Assembly: GCA_902607115.1 (NCBI GenBank)
Contig: CACLIZ010000006.1
Coordinates: 1 to 47,831, forward strand
From: an uncultured Pelagibacteraceae bacterium
GTDB taxonomy: Bacteria; Pseudomonadota; Alphaproteobacteria; Pelagibacterales; Pelagibacteraceae
Direction: 5' to 3'
Length of the DNA: 47,831 nt
The position numbers and the translations under genes are program-made. Numbering within the stretch: position 1 is the stretch's first letter; each line of letters begins with the position of its first letter. Under the pieces are notes generated by a model. The model saw only the letters and a list, made by a program, of their open reading frames with translations, had not been told where the DNA came from and searched no databases. Positions 26,260 to 35,417 of the stretch are shown here, piece by piece.

Positions 26260-27465
26260 TTTTTTTTTCAAATTTATTTCGATAGCATCTAGGAATTGAT
26301 TGGTATTTAAGTATTTTGCATTTGCACTTACAAGAATTGCTAAATCTTTGGTCATTGATCCGTTTTCAACAGTCTCAATACAAACTTTTTCTAAGGTTTT
26401 TATAAACTTTTTTAAATCTTCATTTCCATCAATTTTTCCTCTATGGTATAAACCTCTAGCCCAAGCAAAAATTGATGCTATTGGATTGGTTGACGTTTCT
26501 TTACCTTGTTGGTGCAGTCTATAATGTCTTGTTACTGTTCCATGAGCAGCTTCTGCTTCAATGGTTTTACCATCAGGTGTCATTAGAACGCTAGTCATTA
26601 ATCCTAAAGATCCAAAACCTTGTGCAACAGTGTCGGACTGAACATCTCCGTCATAGTTTTTGCATGCCCAAATATAATTTCCATTCCATTTTAATGCACA
26701 TGCTACCATATCGTCTATAAGTCTATGTTCGTAAGTTATTTTTCTTTCTTTAAACTTTTCTATAAATTCTTTTTCATAAACTTCTTGAAACAAATCTTTA
26801 AATCTACCATCATATTTTTTTAAAATTGTATTTTTAGTAGAAAGATAAACAGGCCATCTTCTGTTTAATCCATAGTTCATACAGGATCTTGCAAAATCTC
26901 TTATTGATTGATCTAAATTGTACATTGATAAAGCTACTCCTGGACCAGGGAAATTAAATACTTCATATTCTTTTTTTTCTTTTCCATCTTCAGAGGTCCA
27001 TTTAATTTCTAGTTTACCTTTTCCTGGAACCTGAAAGTCGGTTGCTCTATATTGATCTCCAAATGCATGTCTACCTATACAAATCGGATTTTTCCAACTT
27101 GGAATTAATTTTGGAATATTTTTACAAAGTATTGGCTCCCTAAAAACCGTTCCTCCTAAGATATTTCTTATAGTACCATTTGGAGACCTCCACATTTTTT
27201 TTAGATTAAATTCTTTGACTCTTTGCTCGTCTGGAGTAATTGTTGCACACTTAATTCCAACCCCATATTTTTTTATTGCGTTTGCACAATCAATAGTTAT
27301 TTTGTCTGAAGTTTTATCTCTATTTTTAATACCGAGGTCATAGTATTTTATATCTACATCTAAATAAGGAAGTATTAGTTTATTTTTTATAAAACTCCAT
27401 ATCACCCTTGTCATTTCGTCACCATCTAGCTCAACAATTGGGTTTTTGACCTTAATTTTACTCAT
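26251..27465 (-). CDS. icd: Isocitrate dehydrogenase (NADP+), homodimeric type
   Basis: A 404-residue NADP-dependent isocitrate dehydrogenase of the eukaryote/alphaproteobacterial homodimer type. Visible blocks are [13 protein letters not shown] at the start, [19 protein letters not shown] (isocitrate-binding), [18 protein letters not shown] with metal-binding Asp residues, and [12 protein letters not shown] plus [10 protein letters not shown] (NADP site). It makes 2-oxoglutarate and NADPH in the TCA cycle. The gap to psd is 74-80 bases, with divergent transcription. Confidence 0.97.
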   Translation of the reverse strand: MSKIKVKNPIVELDGDEMTRVIWSFIKNKLILPYLDVDIKYYDLGIKNRDKTSDKITIDCANAIKKYGVGIKCATITPDEQRVKEFNLKKMWRSPNGTIRNILGGTVFREPILCKNIPKLIPSWKNPICIGRHAFGDQYRATDFQVPGKGKLEIKWTSEDGKEKKEYEVFNFPGPGVALSMYNLDQSIRDFARSCMNYGLNRRWPVYLSTKNTILKKYDGRFKDLFQEVYEKEFIEKFKERKITYEHRLIDDMVACALKWNGNYIWACKNYDGDVQSDTVAQGFGSLGLMTSVLMTPDGKTIEAEAAHGTVTRHYRLHQQGKETSTNPIASIFAWARGLYHRGKIDGNEDLKKFIKTLEKVCIETVENGSMTKDLAILVSANAKYLNTNQFLDAIEINLKKKLN

Positions 27466-27545
27466 ATTTAATTATATATCTTATTAATTGAATTTTGGAG
27501 TTTTATATACATATTAAAGGCAAATTATCAAATTAATGATTGATT

Positions 27546-28193
27546 ATGATAGATAGAGTTTTTCCAAAAATCCACGCAGAAGGATATAAATTTATAGTTA
27601 TATTCGGAGTAGCAACATTAGTATTATATTTCATTAGTTCACTTTTGGGATTAGTAGGATTTTTGCTAACTATCTGGTGCTACTATTTTTTTAGAGATCC
27701 AGAAAGAAAGTCAATAAATAGTGATGACTACCTTGTTAGTCCCGCAGATGGTGAAATTGTAAAAGTGGAAGAAGTAAACGGACCTAAAGAACTAGAACTT
27801 GAGGAAAAAAAATTCACCAAGGTTAGCGTTTTTATGAACGTATTTGATTGTCATGTAAATAGATCTCCATGTTCAGGAAAAATTTCAGAAATTATTTATA
27901 AACCTGGTAAATTTATTAATGCGTCTTTAGATAAAGCAAGCGAGGACAACGAAAGGTGTTATTATAAAATTAAAAATTCATTTGGAGAAGATATTATTGT
28001 AGTGCAAATAGCAGGATTAATAGCAAGAAGGATTGTAACAGAATGTTCAAAGGATGATAATATTCAACAAGGATCAAGAATTGGAATGATTAGGTTTGGA
28101 AGCAGAGCAGATATATATTTTGAAAACTATAAACCATTAGTAAAATTAGAACAAAAATCATTAGCAGGGGAAACTTTGTTAGCAAAGAGATAA
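27546..28193 (+). CDS. psd: Phosphatidylserine decarboxylase proenzyme, short type
   Basis: A 215-residue short Psd that decarboxylates phosphatidylserine to phosphatidylethanolamine. VFDCHVNRSP is the conserved His block, and FGSRADIYF near the C-terminus contains the Gly-Ser bond where self-cleavage makes the pyruvoyl group. N-terminal hydrophobic helices (about 15-45) anchor it to the membrane. A TTG at 27540 would add two residues; I prefer ATG 27546. The stop is directly followed by the pssA ATG, so the two PE-synthesis steps are coupled. Confidence 0.94.
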   Translation: MIDRVFPKIHAEGYKFIVIFGVATLVLYFISSLLGLVGFLLTIWCYYFFRDPERKSINSDDYLVSPADGEIVKVEEVNGPKELELEEKKFTKVSVFMNVFDCHVNRSPCSGKISEIIYKPGKFINASLDKASEDNERCYYKIKNSFGEDIIVVQIAGLIARRIVTECSKDDNIQQGSRIGMIRFGSRADIYFENYKPLVKLEQKSLAGETLLAKR

Positions 28194-28987
28194 ATGGAAC
28201 CAAAAAAAACTTTAAAGTTATACCCCCAAGAAATCCAAGGGTCTTATTGCCAAACATATTTACTTTGGTCGGAGTTTGTATAGGATTAACATCAATTAAA
28301 TTTGCTTTTGATGGCAGATTTGAAATGGCTGTTATTGCGATCATCATTGCAGGAATAATAGATGGATTAGATGGAAGAATTGCTAGATTAATAGGTGGAG
28401 CATCTAAGGTTGGAAAAGAATTAGACTCACTTACAGATGTCATTAGTTTTGGAGTAGCTCCTGCTTTCATAATGTATTTTTTTATTATGAAAGACTTAGG
28501 TAGAGTAGGATGGTTAATTTCATTAATTTATGTTTTATGTGTAACTTTAAGATTAGCAAGATTCAACATTACCTCAAATGAAGATTCATCATGGAGAGAT
28601 CATTTTTTTGAAGGGATACCATCTCCTGCCGGAGGTATCCTAGTTCTAATGCCATTAATATATAGATTTAGTGAAATTCAATTTGTTAATGTAAATTACA
28701 ATTTAGTAGTGCCGTCATTGTTCTTAATAATTTCTGCTCTTTTGATAAGTAAAATCCCAACTTACTCTTTAAAAAAAATTGTAGTTAGAAGAAGCACAAC
28801 AATATTTCTACTTTTTAGCATTATATTATTTTTTGGTTTATTGTTAATTTATACTTTTAATACTATCTTTATAGCAAGCTTAATATATCTTTTAGTTATA
28901 CCAATAAGTTCAATACATTATTTATCATTGAAGAAAAAATTTTTGACACAATTTGATGATAAAGATGATCATGAAGATATACTTTAA
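28194..28987 (+). CDS. pssA: CDP-diacylglycerol-serine O-phosphatidyltransferase, frame broken near the start
   Basis: A CDP-alcohol phosphotransferase with the complete motif DG-x2-AR-x8-G-x3-D-x3-D (DGRIAR...G...D...D) and about eight membrane helices, making phosphatidylserine for Psd. The natural start is the ATG at 28194, which abuts the psd stop. An A8 run at 28202-28209 then shifts the frame; nine A would read MEPKKNFKVIPPRNPRVL straight into the body. Without repair the only in-frame start is a TTG at 28247, losing about 19 residues. See the finding on poly-A breaks. Confidence 0.9.
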
Positions 28988-29898
28988 TGAAAGAAAACAC
29001 CATTGTTTCACTTGCTGACTCAAATTATTTTGAGCTCCTCAACGAACTAATTGATTCAATCCAAAAATTTGAACAATCAAAAACTGTATCGATATGTATA
29101 TTGGATGCAGGACTAACGGATGAACAAAAAAATATTCTTTTAAGTAAAGTGGATGAAATAAAGAATGCAGAATGGGATATTGAAGTTCCTGGATTTAAAG
29201 TTAGAGAAAAAGAATGGTTAAAAAGTCAAGTATCAAGAGCATTTATTCCAAATTACTTTCCTAACTACAAAAAGTACCTTTGGATAGATTGTGATGCGTG
29301 GGTTCAAGAATGGTCTACAATAGAACTATATTTTAAAGCCTGTGAAGAGGGTAAACTTGGCATCACTCAAACTATGGCACCAGGCTATAGAATAATGTCC
29401 AAAGTTAAATGGTTATTTGGGAAATTAGCAGTTATTAAATCTCAAAATTTTAAACATGCGATTAGCTCCAAGATTGGGATCGAAAAAGCTAGAAAATTAG
29501 CATTTGCTCCACATATTAATATTGGAGTTTTTTCATTAGAAAAAAATTCAAAATGTTGGGAAATATGGCAAGCAAACTTAAAACAAACATTGAGCGCTGG
29601 TCAAATTTTTGGATCAGAAGGTTTAGCAATTAATATGAGTGTTTATATTGATAATGTTAAAACAGAATTTTTACCTATAAATTGCAATTGGATTGCAAGT
29701 AATTTACTCCCAAAGTTTGATGAAAGTAAAAATAAATTTGTAGAACCTTTTCTACCAAACATTTCGATAGGCATCATGCACCTTGCAGCAGGAATTTGGA
29801 AAGATGGCAAAGATATGAGAATAGATAAATCAATTAAAATAGATCTTGAGACTTTAAAAAAAAATAAAGTTTCCAAAAGCCTTAGGTATTCAAGTTAA
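28987..29898 (+). CDS. Glycosyltransferase family 8-like protein
   Basis: A 303-residue soluble protein. The N-terminal block (NTIVSLADSNYFELLNELIDSI) and the site YLWIDCDAWVQ near residue 100, where DCD would be the metal-binding DxD, resemble GT8/GT-A sugar transferases. PHINIGVFSL and late GIMHLAAGIW are also GT8-like positions. Its ATG overlaps the pssA stop and rlmE follows with no gap, so it may act on lipid or a surface glycan, but the acceptor is unknown. Confidence 0.65.
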   Translation: MKENTIVSLADSNYFELLNELIDSIQKFEQSKTVSICILDAGLTDEQKNILLSKVDEIKNAEWDIEVPGFKVREKEWLKSQVSRAFIPNYFPNYKKYLWIDCDAWVQEWSTIELYFKACEEGKLGITQTMAPGYRIMSKVKWLFGKLAVIKSQNFKHAISSKIGIEKARKLAFAPHINIGVFSLEKNSKCWEIWQANLKQTLSAGQIFGSEGLAINMSVYIDNVKTEFLPINCNWIASNLLPKFDESKNKFVEPFLPNISIGIMHLAAGIWKDGKDMRIDKSIKIDLETLKKNKVSKSLRYSS

Positions 29899-30510
29899 TT
29901 GAAAAAAAATAAAATATCAAAAGAGTGGATTAAGAGACAACGTAGAGATATTTACGTTAGAAAATCTAAACAAGATGGGTTTAGGTCTAGAGCAGTATAC
30001 AAACTTCAAGAAATAAATGAAAAACATAAAATACTTAAAAATGGTTATTTAGTAATTGATTTAGGAGCAGCTCCAGGAGGTTGGTCGCAATATGTAATTG
30101 AAAAATTTAGAAATTGTAAACTTCTTTCTATAGATTTGAAAGAGATGGAACCAATTGGTAATTCATATCAAATCTTAGGTGATTTTAATGAAATCAGTTC
30201 TAAAGAAAAAATAAATAATTATTTTAAAGAAAAAGTAGATTTAGTTATGTCAGATATGGCTGTAAATACAACTGGAAATAAAAATTTAGACTCAGTTGTT
30301 ACAGGGGAATTATCTTTAGAAGCCTTGAGATTTGCAAAAAACGAACTTAAACCAAACGGATCTTTTATCTCAAAGATTTTTATGGGATCAACATTTAATG
30401 AAATTATAAGTGAGGCAAAATCGACATTTAAAGAGACTAGTATATTTAAGCCACCCTCAAGCAGAAAAGAATCAAAAGAAAGTTTCATAATCTGTAAAAG
30501 ATTAAAATAG
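29899..30510 (+). CDS. rlmE: 23S rRNA (uridine-2'-O) methyltransferase RlmE/FtsJ
   Basis: A 203-residue RrmJ-type methyltransferase. The SAM motif is DLGAAPGGW (54-62); the catalytic tetrad K-D-K-E is visible as Lys35 (SRAVYK), Asp in VMSDMAV, Lys in FISKIF and Glu in SKESFI. It methylates the ribose of the A-loop uridine in the large subunit. The start is a TTG directly after the stop of the preceding gene; no nearby ATG gives the conserved N-terminus. Confidence 0.95.
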   Translation: MKKNKISKEWIKRQRRDIYVRKSKQDGFRSRAVYKLQEINEKHKILKNGYLVIDLGAAPGGWSQYVIEKFRNCKLLSIDLKEMEPIGNSYQILGDFNEISSKEKINNYFKEKVDLVMSDMAVNTTGNKNLDSVVTGELSLEALRFAKNELKPNGSFISKIFMGSTFNEIISEAKSTFKETSIFKPPSSRKESKESFIICKRLK

Positions 30511-30556
30511 ATTACTTTTAATTCTAAAAGTATCGTATAAGTAAACTTATAATAAT

Positions 30557-30988
30557 ATGATAAAAAAAATTTTGTTAAATTTTTTAATAGGTTTATTTTT
30601 AATTAGCCCTTTACATTCAAAAGAAAATTTTTTTGACAAAGCAAAAAAACTATTTGAGGAAGAAAAATATGAAGAGTCAAAATTTTTGTTTCAGAGAAAT
30701 ATAGTTTTCAATCCTAAAAAACCAGATTCATATTTATATTTAGCAAAAATTTTCAAAATAGAAAAAAATATTAAAAAACAAGAAAAAAATCTTAATACCA
30801 CACTCTTGCTTGATCCAAAAAATGAAGAAGCCATTTATTTGTTAATGAATATAGAAATTGAAAGATCAAATTTTGATAAAGTTGAAAAATTAAAAAAAGA
30901 TTTTGAATTAGTATGTTCTAGTTTGTGTACAAAAATATCCTCAATTAATGAAAAGTTAAAAAATTTTGATATAAAGGAAGATTCTTAG
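30557..30988 (+). CDS. Exported TPR-repeat-like protein
   Basis: A 143-residue protein with a signal peptide (about 21 residues ending LHS) followed by two to three degenerate tetratricopeptide units (KAKKLFEEEKYEESKFLFQRNI, PDSYLYLAKIFKIEKN, EEAIYLLMNIEIERSNFDK). Such proteins usually scaffold periplasmic or envelope complexes. No specific partner is suggested. A stem (30513-30520 with 30525-30532) lies between rlmE and this gene but lacks a T tract. Confidence 0.65.
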   Translation: MIKKILLNFLIGLFLISPLHSKENFFDKAKKLFEEEKYEESKFLFQRNIVFNPKKPDSYLYLAKIFKIEKNIKKQEKNLNTTLLLDPKNEEAIYLLMNIEIERSNFDKVEKLKKDFELVCSSLCTKISSINEKLKNFDIKEDS

Positions 30989-31011
30989 AAAAAATCAAAA
31001 AACTATCTGAA

Positions 31012-31623
31012 CTAAAAAAAACTTTCAAAGTTTTCATTAATCGAAATTACTCCAAGATCATGCAATCCACCAATTATCAATTGTAATGCAACAATTAAAA
31101 TAACAAATAAACCCAAATAACCAAACCACATGTGTTTTTTAATTTGTTCTGCAAAAAATTTTGCTAGCGTTACCACTAGTAGTACTGACAGTACTAGTCC
31201 AAAAATCATCAAATTAAAATTATCTTTAGCAGCTCCGACTACTGCAATAACATTATCAAAGCTTAAAGTGATATCTGCCAAAAGAACTTTATATACACTT
31301 TGAGCAAAAGAAGGCTCTTTGGATACTTTAGTTGGTGATTTAATTTTTTTTAAATTAAATAAGTCTCTTCTAAGATCGTTAACTATCCAAATTAATAACA
31401 ATCCTCCAATTATTTTTACGTATGCAAAACCAAACAAATATGATGCAAAAAAAGCAAATATAATTCTAAATACTAATGCCCCTAAAACACCATATAAAAT
31501 AATTTTATTTCTATTTTTTGGCGCAAAGCTTGCGGCAATCATTCCAATAATGATTGCGTTATCAGCAGCCATTATGACATCAATAAATATTATCTGAGTA
31601 AGTACTAAGAATTCTTCTAACAA
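31012..31623 (-). CDS. TerC-family integral membrane protein (YjbE-like)
   Basis: A 203-residue membrane protein with about six helices. The family's paired acidic motifs MAADNAIIIG (near 18-27) and LSFDNVIAVVGA (near 120-131) are present. TerC-family proteins are linked to tellurite resistance and, in newer work, to metal (manganese) export supporting exported proteins. Here a metal-export role is an inference. It is divergent from the TRAP transporter genes. Confidence 0.87.
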   Translation of the reverse strand: MLEEFLVLTQIIFIDVIMAADNAIIIGMIAASFAPKNRNKIILYGVLGALVFRIIFAFFASYLFGFAYVKIIGGLLLIWIVNDLRRDLFNLKKIKSPTKVSKEPSFAQSVYKVLLADITLSFDNVIAVVGAAKDNFNLMIFGLVLSVLLVVTLAKFFAEQIKKHMWFGYLGLFVILIVALQLIIGGLHDLGVISINENFESFF

Positions 31624-31683
31624 AGCACCCTAATAGTATTATATTTTTTAAATAATTCAAATTAAACCAGTGTTAAATTTATA

Positions 31684-31712
31684 TTGATTTAGGCTTTTAT
31701 AGATTATTAAAT
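31684..31712 (+). promoter_or_regulatory. Candidate promoter of the TRAP operon
   Basis: TTGATT (31684-31689), a 17-base spacer and TTAAAT (31707-31712) give a plausible sigma-70 promoter 23 bases before the start of dctP. A very strong ribosome site AAGGAGGG (31725-31732) follows, unusual in this window and in keeping with an abundant binding protein. Confidence 0.5.
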
Positions 31713-31735
31713 ATCATTTTTAAAAAGGAGGGTAG

Positions 31736-32707
31736 ATGAAATTATTTAAAATATTAGTATCTACAATTACGTCAGTATTATTATTTGCAAACGTTGCTTT
31801 AGCAGAAAAATGGGATATGGCCCTTGCATATGGAGCCGGCAACTTTCATTCAGCTAATGCTGCAGAATTTGCAAAAAATGTAACTGAAAAAAGTGGAGGA
31901 AAACTCACAATTGTAACTCACCCCGGAGGTTCATTATTTAAGGGTGGTGAGATTTTTAGAGCAGTAAGAACAGGCCAGGCGCAAATTGGTGAAAGGTTTA
32001 TGTCAGCTTTAGGTAAAGAAGATCCATTACTTGAAGTGGACTCACAGCCATTCTTAGCAACATCATACGATGATGCTATGAAACTTTACAAAGCATCGAA
32101 ACCGGAAATTGTTAAAGGCTTAGATGCAAAAGGTTTGGTATTTTTATATGCAGTTCCATGGCCCGCACAAGGTTTGTATAGTAAAAAAGCTATAAACAGT
32201 GTTGCAGATCTTAAAGGTCTTAAATTTAGAGCATATAACTCGGCAACTATAAGAATAGCAGAGCTAACAGGAATGGCTCCTACAAAAATAGAAGCTGCAG
32301 AAATTAGCCAAGCTTTTTCTACTGGTGCTGTAGAAAGTATGATTACCTCACCAACAACTGGTAAAAATAGTAAAATTTGGGAAAATGGTGTTGGATATTT
32401 TTATGATATTGCAGCATGGTTTCCAAAAAATATGGTGATTGTAAATAAAGAAGCATGGAATAAATTAGACTCAGCAACTCAAAAGTTAATCATGAAAGAA
32501 GCAGAAATAGCTGAGAGAAAAGGTTGGGACTTATCTAAAAAAGGCAATGTAGCTGACAAAAAAGCTTTATCAGATGCTGGAATGAAAGTTGGAAAAGTAA
32601 ATTCAGCGTTAGAAAAACATTTTCAAAAAGTTGGAGCTACTATGGCAGATGAATGGAAAGCAAAAGCAGGAGCTAGAGGAGCTAGTGTTCTTGCTGCTTA
32701 TAAGTAA
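31736..32707 (+). CDS. dctP: TRAP transporter periplasmic substrate-binding protein (DctP type)
   Basis: A 323-residue exported binding protein: signal peptide of about 23 residues (ending ALA), then a DctP fold with FRAVRTGQAQIGERF, LKGLKFRAYNSATIR (the conserved Arg that salt-bridges a ligand carboxylate), ISQAFSTGAVESMITSP and AAWFPKNMVIVNK. TRAP systems use a sodium gradient to import carboxylates. The ligand is not readable; pyroglutamate, lactate-like or other organic acids are possible. A hairpin separates it from its membrane subunits. Confidence 0.93.
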   Translation: MKLFKILVSTITSVLLFANVALAEKWDMALAYGAGNFHSANAAEFAKNVTEKSGGKLTIVTHPGGSLFKGGEIFRAVRTGQAQIGERFMSALGKEDPLLEVDSQPFLATSYDDAMKLYKASKPEIVKGLDAKGLVFLYAVPWPAQGLYSKKAINSVADLKGLKFRAYNSATIRIAELTGMAPTKIEAAEISQAFSTGAVESMITSPTTGKNSKIWENGVGYFYDIAAWFPKNMVIVNKEAWNKLDSATQKLIMKEAEIAERKGWDLSKKGNVADKKALSDAGMKVGKVNSALEKHFQKVGATMADEWKAKAGARGASVLAAYK

Positions 32708-32720
32708 AAATAATATAATT

Positions 32721-32750
32721 AAAAAGGCCGTATAAAAAACGGCCTTTTTA
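32721..32750 (+). terminator. Terminator-like hairpin between dctP and dctQ
   Basis: A perfect 11-base-pair stem (32721-32731 with 32739-32749) around a seven-base loop, ending in T residues. It is only three bases ahead of the dctQ start codon (32753), so it acts inside the operon: partial termination or 3'-end protection would raise binding-protein levels over permease. Confidence 0.88.
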
Positions 32751-32752
32751 TT

Positions 32753-33241
32753 ATGTCTGAATTAAACAATTATCTTAATAAAATTTATAAATATTCTGGT
32801 TACATAGCTGCTTTTTTTTTAATTTTAGTTGCAGTTTTTATTTTAATAGGAATATCTTCTAGAATATTTGGTTTTTATATTAGAGGACTAGCAGAGTATT
32901 CAGGATATTGCATGGCCGCATCTTCTTTTTTTGCATTAGCTTTTACTTTTGTTGAAGGTGGCCATATAAGAATTACTCTTTTCCTAGAAAAAATATCAGG
33001 TAACAAAAAAAAGTATTTAGAAAATTGGTGCTTGATAATAGCAAGTTTTTTTTCAGGCTATCTAGCATTTTATTTTATTAAAATGTTAATTATATCATAC
33101 AAATTTCAAGAAAGAAGCGAAGGAGCTGATGAAATATTAATTTGGATACCGCAAACAAGTGTGGCTATTGGTTCATCAGTTTTTTTTATATGTATTTTTC
33201 ATAAATTAATTTTAACAACTCTAAATAAATCTAATGGCTGA
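32753..33241 (+). CDS. dctQ: TRAP transporter small permease subunit (DctQ type)
   Basis: A 162-residue four-helix membrane protein (helices near 15-37, 45-65, 85-107 and 130-152) of the DctQ family, the small subunit that pairs with DctM. It overlaps dctM by 8 bases. There is no Shine-Dalgarno site before its ATG; instead the descending arm of the preceding hairpin occupies that place, which should keep expression low. Confidence 0.9.
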   Translation: MSELNNYLNKIYKYSGYIAAFFLILVAVFILIGISSRIFGFYIRGLAEYSGYCMAASSFFALAFTFVEGGHIRITLFLEKISGNKKKYLENWCLIIASFFSGYLAFYFIKMLIISYKFQERSEGADEILIWIPQTSVAIGSSVFFICIFHKLILTTLNKSNG

Positions 33242-34544
33242 AATATTATTAACAATATTTTTTATTAGCGTACTTTTGTTCTTTTTGGGAACAGGCATTT
33301 GGGTAGCAATTAGTATGATAGGTGTTTCAGCAATTGGTATGATGCTGTTTACAACAAGACCAGTTGGTGACGCGATGGCCACTACTATATGGGGAACATC
33401 ATCGTCTTGGACGCTCACAGCTCTCCCTCTTTTTGTATGGATGGGAGAAATATTGTTTAGAACAAAACTTTCAGAAAATTTGTTTAAAGGCTTGTCTCCT
33501 TGGATGCAAAAATTACCAGGAGGATTAATACATGTAAATATAGTTGGCTGTGCACTTTTTGCAGCAATTTCAGGCTCTTCAGCAGCAACAGTTGCTACAG
33601 TTGGTAAAATGTCAATTCCTGAACTGAGAAAAAGAAAATATCCAGAAAAAATTTTACTTGGTAGTTTGGCTGGATCTGGAACTTTAGGTTTATTAATACC
33701 ACCTTCAATTATCTTAATTATTTATGGTGTTACTGTTCAGGAGTCTATAGCAAAACTTTTCATAGCAGGAATAATTCCCGGAATAATGATTGCCCTGATC
33801 TTTATGTCTTATGTAATTATTTGGTCATTAATAAATAAAAGTAAAATGCCTAAAGTACAGGAAACTTATTCTTTTTTTGAAAAAATAAAGGGATCAAAAC
33901 AATTAATGCCTGTAATCCTTTTAATTTTAGGAGTAATTGGATCAATTTATACCGGAGTTGCAACAGCAACAGAAGCAGCTTCATTAGGAGTTGTTGGAGC
34001 TTTAATACTTTCTTACTTTCAAAGTAGTTTGAGTTTAAAAACTTTTAAAGATTCTTTATTAGGAGCAACAAAAACTTCCTGCATGATTGCATTTATTTTA
34101 GCAGGATCTACCTTTTTATCTCTTGCCATGGGCTTTACAGGTCTGCCAAGAAATCTAGCGATATGGATACAAAACATGGATCTTTCTCCATATATTTTAA
34201 TTTTTGTATTAATGATGTTTTATATAATTTTAGGAATGTTTCTTGATGGAATATCTGCAGTTGTTCTCACAATGGCAATCATTGAACCAATGATAAGACA
34301 AGCAGGCTTTGACATGATTTGGTTTGGAATATTTTTAGTCATTGTTGTAGAAATGGCCCAAATTACTCCACCAGTCGGATTTAATTTATTTGTTTTACAA
34401 GGCATGGCAAATAAAGATATGGGTTTTATAGCAAAAAGTGCATTTCCACTTTTTCTATTAATGATATTAGCTGTAATTTTAGTAGTTATTTTTCCAGAAA
34501 TAGCTCTGTGGATGCCTGAACAAATGGTTCAAAATATTAATTAG
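33234..34544 (+). CDS. dctM: TRAP transporter large permease subunit (DctM type)
   Basis: A 436-residue polytopic permease with about 11-12 helices and the DctM blocks GGLIHVNIVGCALFAAISGSSAAT, AGSGTLGLLIPPSIILIIYG, TEAASLGVVGAL, ILGMFLDGISAVVLT and AQITPPVGFNLFVLQGM. It carries the sodium-coupled translocation path. The gene is complete and forms a full TRAP system with dctP and dctQ. It converges on the doxX-like gene with an 8-base overlap. Confidence 0.95.
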   Translation: MAEILLTIFFISVLLFFLGTGIWVAISMIGVSAIGMMLFTTRPVGDAMATTIWGTSSSWTLTALPLFVWMGEILFRTKLSENLFKGLSPWMQKLPGGLIHVNIVGCALFAAISGSSAATVATVGKMSIPELRKRKYPEKILLGSLAGSGTLGLLIPPSIILIIYGVTVQESIAKLFIAGIIPGIMIALIFMSYVIIWSLINKSKMPKVQETYSFFEKIKGSKQLMPVILLILGVIGSIYTGVATATEAASLGVVGALILSYFQSSLSLKTFKDSLLGATKTSCMIAFILAGSTFLSLAMGFTGLPRNLAIWIQNMDLSPYILIFVLMMFYIILGMFLDGISAVVLTMAIIEPMIRQAGFDMIWFGIFLVIVVEMAQITPPVGFNLFVLQGMANKDMGFIAKSAFPLFLLMILAVILVVIFPEIALWMPEQMVQNIN

Positions 34545-34926
34545 AAGTTTTTTTGTATTTTAAATAATAATCAACAGTGCACATCTTTGCTTCATAAGAT
34601 GCGATTATTAAAAATCCACCAGCTATAGAAAAATTTTTTAAAAAAGCGATAATTTGCATATGGTTACTAAAATCAGTATGAAAAATTATAGATACAGTTA
34701 TAGTAAATAGAAACATTAATAGTGAAACAATTCTTGTTTTAAAACCAATTATTAATAATGTAGGAATTGCAATTTCAAAAAATACAGATGGATAAAAAAA
34801 AAATTCTGGCACACCAAAACTCTCCATATATTCAATAGTTTCATCTTGGTAAAAGAATTTTTTTACTCCTTCAAATAAAAATAAAGTAGATAAAAATATT
34901 CTACCGAATGCTTCAACGATGTGCAT
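34537..34926 (-). CDS. DoxX-family membrane protein
   Basis: A 129-residue four-helix membrane protein with the DoxX opening GRIFLSTLFLFEGVKKF and central FFEIAIPTLLIIGFKTRIVSLLMFLFT. DoxX proteins are diverse; some belong to quinol oxidases, others to redox or stress complexes. It is the last gene of the apparent operon pxpA - TPR gene - doxX-like on the minus strand, with gaps of 3-5 bases. Function unknown here. Confidence 0.82.
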   Translation of the reverse strand: MHIVEAFGRIFLSTLFLFEGVKKFFYQDETIEYMESFGVPEFFFYPSVFFEIAIPTLLIIGFKTRIVSLLMFLFTITVSIIFHTDFSNHMQIIAFLKNFSIAGGFLIIASYEAKMCTVDYYLKYKKTSN

Positions 34927-34931
34927 AAAAA

Positions 34932-35414
34932 TTAGTACTTAGATTTTTTGTTTCCATCAATAATATCTTTTAATTCTTCATATTCTTCACAATTACAGTT
35001 TTTTAGAACATTCAATCTTTGTTTTGCAAGTTCAATTCGATTAGTTACAACATATAATTCACCAAGATATTCATTAATTCCTTTATGATTTGGTTCTATT
35101 TTTAATCCTAGCAAATAATATTTTTCACCTTCTTCATAATTTCCTAACTTTCTTGTAGCGAATCCAAGATAATTTAGAGTATCAGCTTGATTTGGTTTTT
35201 CTTTATTTGATTTAATTAATAATTTTAGAGCTCTTTCATATCTTTTTTTAGCTTTTTCATTTTTACCTTTGGACTCATATTTCTTTGCAGCTTTAATTAA
35301 ATTTGCAGCTTTGTCATAATTTGATTTTGAGCCTCCATCAGAAGAAGTAGATGCAGAATAAGAGTAATTTGTTAATGAAAATAATATGAGTAATGAGAAA
35401 ATAATTCTTAACAT
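34932..35414 (-). CDS. Exported TPR-repeat protein
   Basis: A 160-residue protein with a signal peptide (about 20 residues) and two clear tetratricopeptide repeats (ADTLNYLGFATRKLGNYEEGEKYYLLGLKIEPNH and the following HKGINEYLGELYVVTNRIELAK... unit), preceded by a Lys/Glu-rich helix pair. CNCEEYEEL near 142-150 has a Cys pair. Likely a periplasmic protein-protein adaptor. It is sandwiched between pxpA and doxX-like, 3-5 bases from each, so it is co-transcribed. Confidence 0.75.
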   Translation of the reverse strand: MLRIIFSLLILFSLTNYSYSASTSSDGGSKSNYDKAANLIKAAKKYESKGKNEKAKKRYERALKLLIKSNKEKPNQADTLNYLGFATRKLGNYEEGEKYYLLGLKIEPNHKGINEYLGELYVVTNRIELAKQRLNVLKNCNCEEYEELKDIIDGNKKSKY

Positions 35415-35417
35415 AAT

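Noticed and set aside
30513-30532. Terminator after rlmE
   Set aside because: The 8-base-pair stem is all weak pairs apart from one G-C and has no T tract, so it is not supported as a terminator.
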